A DNA stretch of 62,768 bases from Candidatus Zymogenus saltonus (GTDB lineage: Bacteria; Desulfobacterota; Zymogenia; Zymogenales; Zymogenaceae): contig JAFGIX010000065.1 of the NCBI GenBank assembly GCA_016929395.1, positions 1-62,768 of the forward strand. Direction: 5' to 3'. This document shows, piece by piece, positions 34,368 through 42,818 of the stretch. Within the stretch, counting starts at the first letter, position 1; each line of letters starts with the position of its first letter. The notes beneath the pieces were generated by a model. That model did not search any database, was not told the DNA's origin, and saw only the letters and a program-made list of their open reading frames with translations. The position numbers and the translations under genes were made by a program.

Positions 34368-35471
34368 TTACACCTTCTTTACGTAATGCCTCGCCAGAAG
34401 CCCCGACGGCCTGATGCACAGAACGATAACGATCACCAGAAAGGCGAAGGGCGTTTTTAGATCCATCGACACGTAAAATCCGAAGAGGTTTTCCGTAATC
34501 CCCAGTATCCACCCCCCGATGATGGCCCCCGGAAGGCTCGTCAACCCCCCCATTGTCGCGGCGGCAAAGGCCTTCAGAAACGGAAACAGCATCGTGTTCG
34601 TATTCAGATAGAACTTCGCGGCGGTGAGAATCCCCGCTATTGCGCCGAGGACGGAGCTCATACCCCAGGTAAGGGCGAATATCCTCTTGGTCTTGATCCC
34701 CATGAGCCTTGCCGCCGATTCCACCTGAGAGGTCGCCCGCATGGCGGTCCCTACCTTTGAAAATCTGAAGAAGAAAAAAAGCAGTACGATGAGGAGCGCC
34801 GTTATGACGAGGATGATCAGGTCGAGCTGGCTTACCTCGATGTTCCAAAAAGCGATCATCTTGAAGTTCTCCGGCCCCATCGGGTTGGGCAGAGCGTGAT
34901 CCTGGGTGCCGAACCTGCTGCTGGCCACCCCGTCGAGAGCGAGCCAGAGCCCTATCGTAACGACTATCAGGCCCAGCTGAGTCGGCTCCTTGGCCGGCCC
35001 CATCGTGAAAAACTCGATTACAAAAAAGATAAAAAAGATCAGGCAGGAATAGAAGGCCGGCATATTTGAGCGTATCAGGAAGAAGATGCATCCCGCGAGG
35101 GTGGCCGCTATGAATAAAATGACCTTCCACTTTGTGATCGGCCTCAGCGTGAAGAACTCTATCGCGGCCCCCAGAATAAACGCCGAGATAAATATTATTA
35201 CGAGGATCAGAATAAACGCAAGCGTCAGGGGAAGCCCCCCCTCTATTCCCCCCCCTCCCCCTGAAAAGGAATTTACGGCCACGATAATCCGGGGCATATG
35301 CTTTTCCATCAGGGTATAGCAGCAGAAGGTGATAAACATCCCCATGTTTCCGTGGGCGAAGTTCAAGACCTCCGACGTCTTGTAGATCAGGACGACCCCC
35401 AGGGCGATCATCCCGTAGAGGCTTCCCACCGCCAGACCCTGCAGAGTCAAATATGTAATATCTCCATCCAT
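34368..35471 (-). CDS. livH: Branched-chain amino acid-type ABC permease (LivH)
   Basis: A 367-residue inner-membrane permease with about nine hydrophobic segments. GLAVGSLYGMIALGVVLIYKTSEVLNFAHGNMGMF at the N-terminus and RATSQVESAARLMGIKTKRIFALTWGMSSVLGAIAGIL (the EAA-like loop) identify it as LivH. It carries an insertion (about residues 60-155) with a Gly-rich segment and extra helices, longer than the E. coli protein (308). The ATG at 35471 is preferred over the TTG at 35483. Confidence 0.88.
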   Translation of the reverse strand: MDGDITYLTLQGLAVGSLYGMIALGVVLIYKTSEVLNFAHGNMGMFITFCCYTLMEKHMPRIIVAVNSFSGGGGGIEGGLPLTLAFILILVIIFISAFILGAAIEFFTLRPITKWKVILFIAATLAGCIFFLIRSNMPAFYSCLIFFIFFVIEFFTMGPAKEPTQLGLIVVTIGLWLALDGVASSRFGTQDHALPNPMGPENFKMIAFWNIEVSQLDLIILVITALLIVLLFFFFRFSKVGTAMRATSQVESAARLMGIKTKRIFALTWGMSSVLGAIAGILTAAKFYLNTNTMLFPFLKAFAAATMGGLTSLPGAIIGGWILGITENLFGFYVSMDLKTPFAFLVIVIVLCIRPSGLLARHYVKKV

Positions 35472-35498
35472 AATCGATTCCAACCCGTCGACTCAATA

Positions 35499-36653
35499 TT
35501 AAAAAGGCCACATCATCCAGTATACCTTAAGCCTTATCCAGATTCCCCTGATCCCGAGCGGCTCCAGCATTATTATGACGACCATGATTGCGCCCGTAAC
35601 GATGACGTTCAGATCGCCGTGCCCAGAGAGGAACTGGGGAAGTATCGTAAAGAGGACGGCCCCCGCTATCGATCCGAGGATGGAGCCGAGTCCCCCCACG
35701 ACGATGATTGCGAGCATAGTGATGGATGAGATGAGGCTGTACTGCATGGGGGCCACGAACTGAACCATATGCGCCTGCAGCGCCCCCGCCATCCCCGCAT
35801 AAAAGGCGGAGATCGCAAAGGCGAGCGTCCTGTAGTAGGTGAGATTCACCCCCACGGTCTCGGCCGCTATCTCGCTGTCCCTTATCGCTATGAAGGCCCT
35901 CCCTATCCTCGACTTCATCAGGTTGACGGCAAAAAGTACCAAAATGACCGTAATAAAGAGTATCAGGTAATAGACCTGCTTATCCGGCGTCAGCCTTATC
36001 GCCCCGATGAAAATATCGGTGTCCATCGTGTCGAATATCGCAAAAGTGGGAGTCTTCAGGCCCATCCTTCCGCCGGTCAATCCCTTCAGAAACTCCAGGG
36101 CCGGCCCGAAATCGAGGGGCGGGACAAACTCCCCCCCGCCTCCGCCCCCCCTGAAACCAAAGACGATCCTCGCCGGCAGATTTATGAATAAATTCACAAA
36201 CCTGATGAATAACCCGAGCACGGTGTCCCAGACGCCGAGCACCTGCTCGACGGCGATCCCAAAGCCGAGGGTAGCAATCGCCAGATAGGGTCCCTCCATC
36301 CTCAGGGCCGGAAGCCCGAGTATAAAGCCGAAGAGAGCCGCCATCAGGCCCGCCGTGGGAATCGCCAGGAGCATGGGGAAGCCGGCCTTCATCACCAGCA
36401 GAACCGAGGTGTAGGCTCCTATGGCAAGGAAGCCCGCATGACCCAGCGACACCTGCCCCGTATATCCCACAAGTATATTTAAGCCTATGGCTATTATTAT
36501 GTTGATAAAAAGTGTGCTTGCTATGTGTGTGTTGAAGCTGGTTGCGAAAAGCGGGAAGAATAAGAGAAAAACAAGCAGGATTAAAGTCCAGACACCGATG
36601 AAATTACTCTTTATGAGCTTTATATCCTCATAATAATTTCGCTTTAAATCCAT
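35499..36653 (-). CDS. livM: Branched-chain amino acid-type ABC permease (LivM)
   Basis: A 384-residue permease with about nine hydrophobic segments. LNILVGYTGQVSLGHAGFLAIGAYTSVLL (near 58-86) and RIGRAFIAIRDSEIAAETVGVNLTYYRTLAFAISAFYAGMAGAL (near 265-310) are diagnostic for LivM. It is the first gene of the transporter block; livH follows 27 bp later. AAGGGA precedes the ATG. The central loop (about 165-180) contains a glycine run. Confidence 0.9.
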   Translation of the reverse strand: MDLKRNYYEDIKLIKSNFIGVWTLILLVFLLFFPLFATSFNTHIASTLFINIIIAIGLNILVGYTGQVSLGHAGFLAIGAYTSVLLVMKAGFPMLLAIPTAGLMAALFGFILGLPALRMEGPYLAIATLGFGIAVEQVLGVWDTVLGLFIRFVNLFINLPARIVFGFRGGGGGGEFVPPLDFGPALEFLKGLTGGRMGLKTPTFAIFDTMDTDIFIGAIRLTPDKQVYYLILFITVILVLFAVNLMKSRIGRAFIAIRDSEIAAETVGVNLTYYRTLAFAISAFYAGMAGALQAHMVQFVAPMQYSLISSITMLAIIVVGGLGSILGSIAGAVLFTILPQFLSGHGDLNVIVTGAIMVVIIMLEPLGIRGIWIRLKVYWMMWPF

Positions 36654-36686
36654 ACAATCCCTTTTCGAGCTTTGCCGGATCTTCAG

Positions 36687-36750
36687 ATTTGACTTGAGAG
36701 TGAGCGGGGAAAATATACAATATGAGATTGAGGGAGAGAAGAAGTCAAAT
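36687..36750. promoter_or_regulatory. livM promoter with a spaced inverted repeat
   Basis: Minus strand TTGACT (36748-36743), a 17-bp spacer and TCATAT (36725-36720). The -35 box lies in ATTTGACTT (36750-36742), and the exact inverse lies at 36687-36695, 46 bp away. The pair could bind a looping regulator or pair in RNA. Confidence 0.45.
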
Positions 36751-36860
36751 TAATGTTGCTTCTGTATATCAAAAACGGCAAACAAATTCAAGTCTTTTTT
36801 TATGAAAACAGCTTTTTCAATTGTATTATTGCCGATTAATGTGATTATAAGAAAATTTTT

Positions 36861-36889
36861 TTGACCACACAAATTTAATGTAATATTAT
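36861..36889 (+). promoter_or_regulatory. Candidate promoter of the spermidine-synthase-like gene (leaderless)
   Basis: TTGACC (36861-36866), a 17-bp spacer and TATTAT (36884-36889), so transcription would start at or next to the ATG at 36896. GAGGA abuts the ATG with no spacing, so it cannot act as a normal Shine-Dalgarno. Confidence 0.45.
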
Positions 36890-36895
36890 TGAGGA

Positions 36896-39349
36896 ATGGA
36901 CCCCCATGAGAAAATAGGAAGGTCGACGCTTACCGGAATCGGCTCCCTGACCTTCGGGGCGATAGTGCTCGAGGTTTCCTTAACGAGGCTCTTTTCGGTC
37001 TCCCAGGGCTACCACTTCGCCTTTCTGGTCGTAAGCATCGCGCTTTTGGGAGTCGGGGCCGGGGGGAGCTTCCTGATGGCCTTCGGGGACAGGATCAAGG
37101 GATCAATGAACGTTCTGCCGACGGCATCGTTCCTCTTTTCCGCGACCACCTTGGCCTCCTACGTTTGCGTGAACAACATCCCCTTCGACCTCGATAGAAT
37201 CGCCGTGGATCCGAGACAGCCCTTCTTTCTTTTCGCCGCCTATTTCGCGCTGTCCGTCCCCTTCTTCTTCTCTGGGCTTGCGGTCGCGTTCATCATCTCG
37301 AGGGCGCCCCGATTCTCAGGGCGGATATTGTCCGCCGATCTGATCGGCGCGGGGTTCGGCGGCGTTTCGGCCCTCCTCTTCCTGAGCATAAGCGGCGGGA
37401 AGACGGGGATCATAGCCGCCTCCCTCTTAGGCGGGGTCGCCGCCCTCTTCCTGTCGAGGGGAAGGATAACGTTTATCTTGTGGTCGGCGGCAACGCTGAT
37501 CCTCCTTCTTTTCGCCCCACCCTTCATGGACGTCAGGATATCCCCCTACAAGGAGCTGTCCCAGGCCCTGAGATACCCGAACTCCAGCGCCGAGACCTTC
37601 TACAACGCGGTGTCGAGGATAGACCTCGTAAAAAGCGGCGCCGTGAGAACCGCCCCCGGAATCTCCCTGAAGTACACCGAAGACCTCCCCGAGCAGCTGG
37701 GGCTTTCCGTCGACGGGGAGGGACTCGTCGCCGTAACGAGGGGGAACGGGACGGGAGACGACTGGAGGTTCGTCGAGTACCTCCCCTCCTCCCTGCCCTA
37801 CTATTTGATCGAAAGCAAAGAAAGTAAAAAGCCGGAAATCCTCCTACTGTATCACGGTGGCGGGATGGAGATCGCCGGGGCGCTGCGGCTCGGAGAAAGC
37901 AGGGTCACAGCCGTGGAGAGAAACCGACTCATTATTAAGCTTATAGGGGAAAAACTTGACGGGTTTACGGGGGGACTCTTGAGAGACGAGAGGATCACGG
38001 TAAAAGTAGGCGCGCCGAGGGCGCTCCTCTCCGGTGACGATGAGACCTACGACCTCATCGTGATAGCCGGCCCCACGACCCTCGGAGCTTCGAGCAGCGG
38101 GACGGGCGGGATAGGGGAGAACTACGATCTGACGATCGAGGCGGTTGGCCTCTACCTCTCCCACTTAAGGCCGGGCGGCTACATAACCGTCACCAAATAC
38201 ATGATCCCGCCCCCCAGGGAGGAACTGAAGCTCCTCGCCACGCTCGCGGCTGCCATGAAATCGGTCGGTCTCTCCCCGTCCCGTTCAACGCTGGCGATAC
38301 GAAGCTGGGGCACCATAACCTGCGTCGTCAAGAAAGGCGGGTTGTCCAAAGAGGAGGTGGAGATCACAAAGCGGTTTTGCGAGAATCGCTCCTTTGACAC
38401 GGTCTATTTCCCGGGGATCAACGAATCGGACATCAACAGGCACAACATCTTCTCGGAGCCGGTCTACGAACGCTGCATCAAAAAGATCTTGGAGGAAACG
38501 GAAAAGGCAACTCCCTCGAAAAGGAACGCCTATTTTGACGAAGCCCGAGCCGAAACCGGGTTCTTTTCGGACTACCTCTTCGACGTCAGGCCCGCCACCG
38601 ACAACAAGCCGTTTTACTACAAATTCTTCAAGGGGGACAGGGTTAAAGAGACGTATCTCGCCGTGGACAAGAAATGGCCGATACTCCTGAAGGGGGGCTA
38701 CCTGGTGTGGGTCGTGTTCCTGCAGGGGATGATATTGAGCCTTCTCCTGATCGTCTTTCCCGTCCTGTTCAAGAGGAGGAGGATCAGAAGGGGCGACCTC
38801 TCCTCCCTCTACCCGTTTTTCGCCATAGGCCTCGCCTTTATCTTCCTGGAGATCGGGCTGATCAAGAGGTTCATTTTCTTTCTCGGCGAGCCGACTTTCG
38901 CCGTCAGCGCCGCCGTCTCCTCGATCCTCGTCTCCGCGGGGCTGGGAAGCTACACGTCGGGGAGGATAAAGGGAATCGGGATCAGGTACCTCCTCATCTC
39001 GGCCGTGGTCGCCCTCTCGGCCTTGATACTTATCTACAGGCTTTTTCTCGTCGGCATCCTCGACGGCCTGATAGCGCTTCCTACAGTCGTCAAGTACATG
39101 GCTTCGGCCCTCATAACGGCGCCGTTGGGCTTTGCCATGGGCTTCCCGTTCCCAACGCTGATAAGAAAGGCTGAGGTGGACGGGAGGGGTGAGCTGATTC
39201 CCTGGGCGTGGTGCGTAAACGGAACCGCCTCGGTCGTGGGGGCCCCGCTTTCGGTTATCTGCGCCCTTTCGGCCGGCTTTTCCGGCGTGATGGCGGCGGC
39301 GGCCCTCCTATACCTCACGATTCTTCCCGCCCTCGTCCGAAAAAGGTGA
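36896..39349 (+). CDS. Membrane-bound spermidine synthase-like protein
   Basis: An 817-residue protein in three parts. The N-terminal 210 residues form about seven membrane helices starting with GIGSLTFGAIVLEVSLTRLFSV, the usual start of fused transporter/spermidine-synthase-like proteins. The middle (about 310-580) is a spermidine synthase-like Rossmann region with LLYHGGGMEIAGAL and RVTAVERN. The C-terminal 220 residues add about seven helices. Some motif I glycines are kept, so SAM or decarboxylated-SAM binding is possible. The substrate is unknown. No Shine-Dalgarno is present and the message may be leaderless. Confidence 0.75.
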   Translation: MDPHEKIGRSTLTGIGSLTFGAIVLEVSLTRLFSVSQGYHFAFLVVSIALLGVGAGGSFLMAFGDRIKGSMNVLPTASFLFSATTLASYVCVNNIPFDLDRIAVDPRQPFFLFAAYFALSVPFFFSGLAVAFIISRAPRFSGRILSADLIGAGFGGVSALLFLSISGGKTGIIAASLLGGVAALFLSRGRITFILWSAATLILLLFAPPFMDVRISPYKELSQALRYPNSSAETFYNAVSRIDLVKSGAVRTAPGISLKYTEDLPEQLGLSVDGEGLVAVTRGNGTGDDWRFVEYLPSSLPYYLIESKESKKPEILLLYHGGGMEIAGALRLGESRVTAVERNRLIIKLIGEKLDGFTGGLLRDERITVKVGAPRALLSGDDETYDLIVIAGPTTLGASSSGTGGIGENYDLTIEAVGLYLSHLRPGGYITVTKYMIPPPREELKLLATLAAAMKSVGLSPSRSTLAIRSWGTITCVVKKGGLSKEEVEITKRFCENRSFDTVYFPGINESDINRHNIFSEPVYERCIKKILEETEKATPSKRNAYFDEARAETGFFSDYLFDVRPATDNKPFYYKFFKGDRVKETYLAVDKKWPILLKGGYLVWVVFLQGMILSLLLIVFPVLFKRRRIRRGDLSSLYPFFAIGLAFIFLEIGLIKRFIFFLGEPTFAVSAAVSSILVSAGLGSYTSGRIKGIGIRYLLISAVVALSALILIYRLFLVGILDGLIALPTVVKYMASALITAPLGFAMGFPFPTLIRKAEVDGRGELIPWAWCVNGTASVVGAPLSVICALSAGFSGVMAAAALLYLTILPALVRKR

Positions 39350-39383
39350 CCGGGCACCCCCCTGATATAAGCGGAATCCTCCC

Positions 39384-40121
39384 CTACCGCCTCTGGGCCT
39401 CGCCTGTCATCGGGACGAAGCGAACGGACATCAGGTGCCGAACTTTGTAATCATCACCGTCTCTGGTCACGAGTGTCAGGGTCTGAAAATACTCCGTGCT
39501 CCCCAGGGGGATGACGAGCCTTCCGCCGTCCTTGAGCTGCCTCAGGAGGGGAGGAGGAATGTGGTTTGCGGCGCATGTAACGACAATCGCGTCAAAGGGG
39601 GCCGCGTACTCCCAGCCGTAGTAGCCGTCGCTGGCCCTGACCTTAACGTTGTGGTATCCGAGTCTAAGGAGCCTCTTCTCCGCCTTGTCCGCCAGGAGCC
39701 GTTTTATCTCGATTGTGTAGACCTCCGCCGCTATAAGCGAGAGGATCGCCGCCTGATAACCTGAACCAGTCCCTATCTCCAGGACCTTTGAGTTGGTTTT
39801 GAGCTTCAGAAGCTCCGTCATCACTGCAACGATATAGGGCTGGGAGATTGTCTGTCCCTGCTCGATGGGAAGGGGATAATCCCCATAGGCTTTATCGACC
39901 AGCTCCTTTGGGATGAACTTGTGCCTCGGAACGGCCATCATGGCCGAGAGGACCCTCTCATCCGTAACTCCCCGGGCCTTTATCTGGTTTACGACCATGT
40001 TCTTTCGCTGGCCGTAATATTTATCCTTATCCATTTTAGCCCCTTCGGCCCCGGAAGCCGGAATCAAAAGGATGCAGACGAGGAGAAAAACGGTGAAGCC
40101 TCTTAGACTTATCCTGTTCAC
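39384..40121 (-). CDS. Exported protein-L-isoaspartate O-methyltransferase
   Basis: A 245-residue PIMT. It repairs isoaspartyl residues in aged proteins using SAM. RVLSAMMAVPRHKFIP, YPLPIEQGQTISQPYIVAVMTELL and VLEIGTGSGYQAAILS are the family's three hallmarks, with TCAANHIPPPLLRQL further on. Unlike cytosolic Pcm it has a signal peptide (residues 1-25), so it should act outside the cytoplasm. The frame opens at 40181, but the GTG at 40121 has GGGGAA upstream. How SAM would reach it in the periplasm is unclear. Confidence 0.88.
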   Translation of the reverse strand: MNRISLRGFTVFLLVCILLIPASGAEGAKMDKDKYYGQRKNMVVNQIKARGVTDERVLSAMMAVPRHKFIPKELVDKAYGDYPLPIEQGQTISQPYIVAVMTELLKLKTNSKVLEIGTGSGYQAAILSLIAAEVYTIEIKRLLADKAEKRLLRLGYHNVKVRASDGYYGWEYAAPFDAIVVTCAANHIPPPLLRQLKDGGRLVIPLGSTEYFQTLTLVTRDGDDYKVRHLMSVRFVPMTGEAQRR

Positions 40122-40245
40122 CTCGATTCCCCTTTTTATATAACAGTCCACCGATTTATATTTAAAAGTCAGAGAACTCAAACGACCCGCGTGTGACGGG
40201 ATACGATCTTCGAGAAGGCCATCGACCCCAAGAAGAGTCGGCGGT

Positions 40246-40755
40246 CTAACCCCTCAAATCAATCTTCAATAGGTTCCCGTCGAGTCTGACATTGTATATC
40301 CTGAGGTTTTTTTCCGCTGGGCCCATGATCCTGTTCCCCTTGAGATCGAAGGCGCTGGACCCGGCGCTGGAGCAGATGAACTGCTTCTTGTCGTGGTGAT
40401 ATTCCAGCTCCACGCCGCGGTGGGTGCAGTGAATCGAAGCCGCAACGTATTCATTCTCCCCCACCCTTGCGATAATCAGAGCGTCAAGAAGCCTCGAATC
40501 GATTATCTTCACCGACCCGCCCACAATGCTGAGGTCGGGGGTTTTGTCGAGATTGACAACGACCTCCGGCCCCTCCTCGACGGTATAGGCTTCGCTGTCT
40601 ATCGGCGGCGTTTTGCCCACGCCCGTAAAGGTGGAACAGCCGGAGATCCCGCAGAGGCAGACCGTAGCCCCGGCCGACACCGCGCCGCATATAACGAAAT
40701 CCCTCCTCGTTATTCCTTTCTCATCGATCTTATCATCGACCTTCTCATCAACCAT
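40246..40755 (-). CDS. Rieske-like protein with one missing cluster ligand
   Basis: A 169-residue Rieske-fold protein. The N-terminus has a Tat-type signal (ITRRDF, then a hydrophobic stretch ending in ISGCS, which could also be a lipobox). The first ligand pair is intact (CTHRG). The second motif, normally CxxH, reads CSSAGSSAF, so the ligand His is Ala. GNRIMGPAEKNLRIYNV matches the fold's end. The ATG at 40755 has GGAGG upstream and is preferred to the ATG at 40779. Cluster binding is doubtful unless another ligand is used. It lies 117 bp downstream of the FHA kinase on the same strand. Confidence 0.75.
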   Translation of the reverse strand: MVDEKVDDKIDEKGITRRDFVICGAVSAGATVCLCGISGCSTFTGVGKTPPIDSEAYTVEEGPEVVVNLDKTPDLSIVGGSVKIIDSRLLDALIIARVGENEYVAASIHCTHRGVELEYHHDKKQFICSSAGSSAFDLKGNRIMGPAEKNLRIYNVRLDGNLLKIDLRG

Positions 40756-40872
40756 TTCAGTCCTCCACTTTTTAAACATGTTAAACCAAAACCTCTATCG
40801 ACTTATATCACACCAATCTGACGAAAAACAATAACCACGGCACAACCCCCCACATCCGGACGCCGGAAGTCG

Positions 40873-42474
40873 TCATTGACCGAAGACGAAGGTCGTCCTT
40901 CCTATCTGGATTTTATCCCCCTGGGAGAGGGGTATGCGGGTGACCGGTTTTCCATTGACCGTCGTTCCGTTCTTGGAGCCGAGGTCTTCTATAACATATC
41001 TCCCGTTATCCACCTTGATCATAGCGTGCCTCCTCGAGGCCTTGGCGTCGTAGTTCAGCGCTATGTCGTTTTCCGGGCTTCTGCCGATGCGAACGGGATC
41101 GACCCCGAGGCGTATGACCACCCCCTTCGCCTCCACGCTGATGACTGTCAGGTAGCCGCCCCCCGAAATATCTTTGGCCCCCCCTCCCGCCGGCTGCTTA
41201 CGGGGGGGTGGGGCCTCCCGCCTAATGGTCGCCAGCATAAGCTCCCTTGCCATCTCCGAGGCGCTCGAGAAACGATCCCCGGGATTTTTCCGCATCGCCT
41301 TTAATATCACCGCCTCGAGATACTCCGGGATATTCCTGTTTATCGAGCTCGGGGCCGGGGGATTTTCCTGGATGTGCTTGTTCAAGACGGCCAGGTGGTC
41401 CCCCTCGAAGGGGGGCCTTCCGGTGGCCATCTCGAAGAGTATTACGCCCATGGAGTAGAGATCGGAGCGGTGATCGACCCTGTCCCCCCTCGCCTGCTGG
41501 GGCGACATGTAATAAGGCGTTCCAATTATCGTCCCAAGGGAGGTGATGGTCCTCTTTGTGGTTATCCTCGCTATCCCGAAGTCCATCACCTTGACGATCC
41601 CGTTTCTCATCAACATCAGGTTTGCGGGTTTCAGATCCCTATGCACTATGTTCAGGCCGTGGGCATAGTCGAGGGCGGAAAGGGTCTGGGACGCAACGTC
41701 GAGGGTGAACTTCAGGTCGAGGGGCCCCCTCTTTTTGTATATCAGCTCGTTTAGCGAAGAGCCCTCCAACAGCTCCATGACCAGGTGCGGGACCTTCCCG
41801 TCCATAACCATCCCGTAAATCCGCATGATGTTCTTGTGATTGAGCTTTATCCCGAGTTCTCCCTCCCTCTTTATCCGCTCGAGGTTTTCCGGCTCCGCTA
41901 TTATATCCCGATGGGGGATTTTCACCGCCGCAAAGCCGCCCCCGGGAACAAGCTTCGCCCGATACACCGTGGAGTATCCCCCCACCCCTATCTCCTCGAT
42001 TATCTCATAGGAGTCAAACGTCACCCTCTCCGGGGCGGTGGAAACCCTCCCCGGGGCCGGTGCCGGGCGCCTATTAATATTCGAGTAGTCACGGTCGGGG
42101 TCGTCGACAAACCGGAGGATCACCCCCCCCATCCTTATCTCGTCTCCGGGACTCAAGAGGGCCGTCTTTACCTTCTTGCCGGAAACGAACGTCCCGTTGG
42201 AAGAGCCGAGATCGTGGATGAAGAATCCCTCCTTCTCACTCACGATCATCGCGTGGTTTCTGCTGACCTCGAGATCGTTTAATAAAATATTGTTTTGCGG
42301 GCCTCGCCCGATTGAGATCTCTGGGCTGTCTATGGGAAAGAGGTCGCCCTGGGCCGAGCCTGACAGGAGCTTTAAGAAAAAGCCCGAGCCTGAGGCCGGC
42401 TTTTTTGCCCCCGAGGGTTTCGGGACGGAGCCTTCGCTCCCCCCGCCGTCTACCACCCTGGTCTTGCTGGACAT
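40873..42474 (-). CDS. FHA-kinase-FHA serine/threonine protein kinase
   Basis: A 533-residue soluble kinase. FHA domain 1 spans about 33-122 (IGRGPQNN, SRNHA, SSNGTF). The kinase domain spans about 156-410, with the G-loop GVGGYSTVY, Lys185 (AAVK), HRDLKPAN (278-285), DFGIA (298-302) and an activation loop with several Thr (TTKRTITS). FHA domain 2 spans about 440-533 (IGRSPEND, SRRHA, SKNGTT). All catalytic residues are kept. It probably phosphorylates the neighbouring FHA proteins on Thr and is recruited by its own FHA domains. ATG 42474 is preferred to an upstream start at 42618. Confidence 0.92.
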   Translation of the reverse strand: MSSKTRVVDGGGSEGSVPKPSGAKKPASGSGFFLKLLSGSAQGDLFPIDSPEISIGRGPQNNILLNDLEVSRNHAMIVSEKEGFFIHDLGSSNGTFVSGKKVKTALLSPGDEIRMGGVILRFVDDPDRDYSNINRRPAPAPGRVSTAPERVTFDSYEIIEEIGVGGYSTVYRAKLVPGGGFAAVKIPHRDIIAEPENLERIKREGELGIKLNHKNIMRIYGMVMDGKVPHLVMELLEGSSLNELIYKKRGPLDLKFTLDVASQTLSALDYAHGLNIVHRDLKPANLMLMRNGIVKVMDFGIARITTKRTITSLGTIIGTPYYMSPQQARGDRVDHRSDLYSMGVILFEMATGRPPFEGDHLAVLNKHIQENPPAPSSINRNIPEYLEAVILKAMRKNPGDRFSSASEMARELMLATIRREAPPPRKQPAGGGAKDISGGGYLTVISVEAKGVVIRLGVDPVRIGRSPENDIALNYDAKASRRHAMIKVDNGRYVIEDLGSKNGTTVNGKPVTRIPLSQGDKIQIGRTTFVFGQ

Positions 42475-42589
42475 AAGTCTATAAAACCTATTATCCCGGT
42501 CTTTTAAAATATATGAAACGGCCCGTCTCAACGGGCTTCGGCGAGGGATAACAACGGCGATTACCACAGTTAAGAAATCACTGTGAGAA

Positions 42590-42818
42590 ACGCCCGGACA
42601 ACCTACCCTCCCCCCCAATATCGCCCCGCAATCCCCATTCCCTCGACCACCCCTAAATTATGGGTTTACGACCCCCACTTCCTCCATCCCGTCACACCAT
42701 CCACCAATATCCGAAACCGCCGTCGCCCAAACGGTCAAAATCAAGCCCGTCCGCGAGATCGGCACGGCCCCCCCATCAAATCGACCCATACCCCTACAAA
42801 ACGGCCCGGCGATGCCGC
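42590..42818 (-). repeat. G-rich degenerate stretch (sense strand) after the PP2C gene
   Basis: On the minus strand G-runs recur (GGGGTATGGGTCG, GGGGGTCG, GGGGTGGTCGAGGG, GGGGATTGCGGGG) from the PP2C stop at 42819 onward. Spacing is irregular. It occupies most of the 344-bp gap before the kinase gene. Confidence 0.55.

Noticed and set aside
34321-35511. 396-residue minus-strand frame overlapping livH
   Set aside because: It is a shifted frame of livH, with Arg/Gly-rich composition and no membrane segments; the livH frame is clearly the real one.
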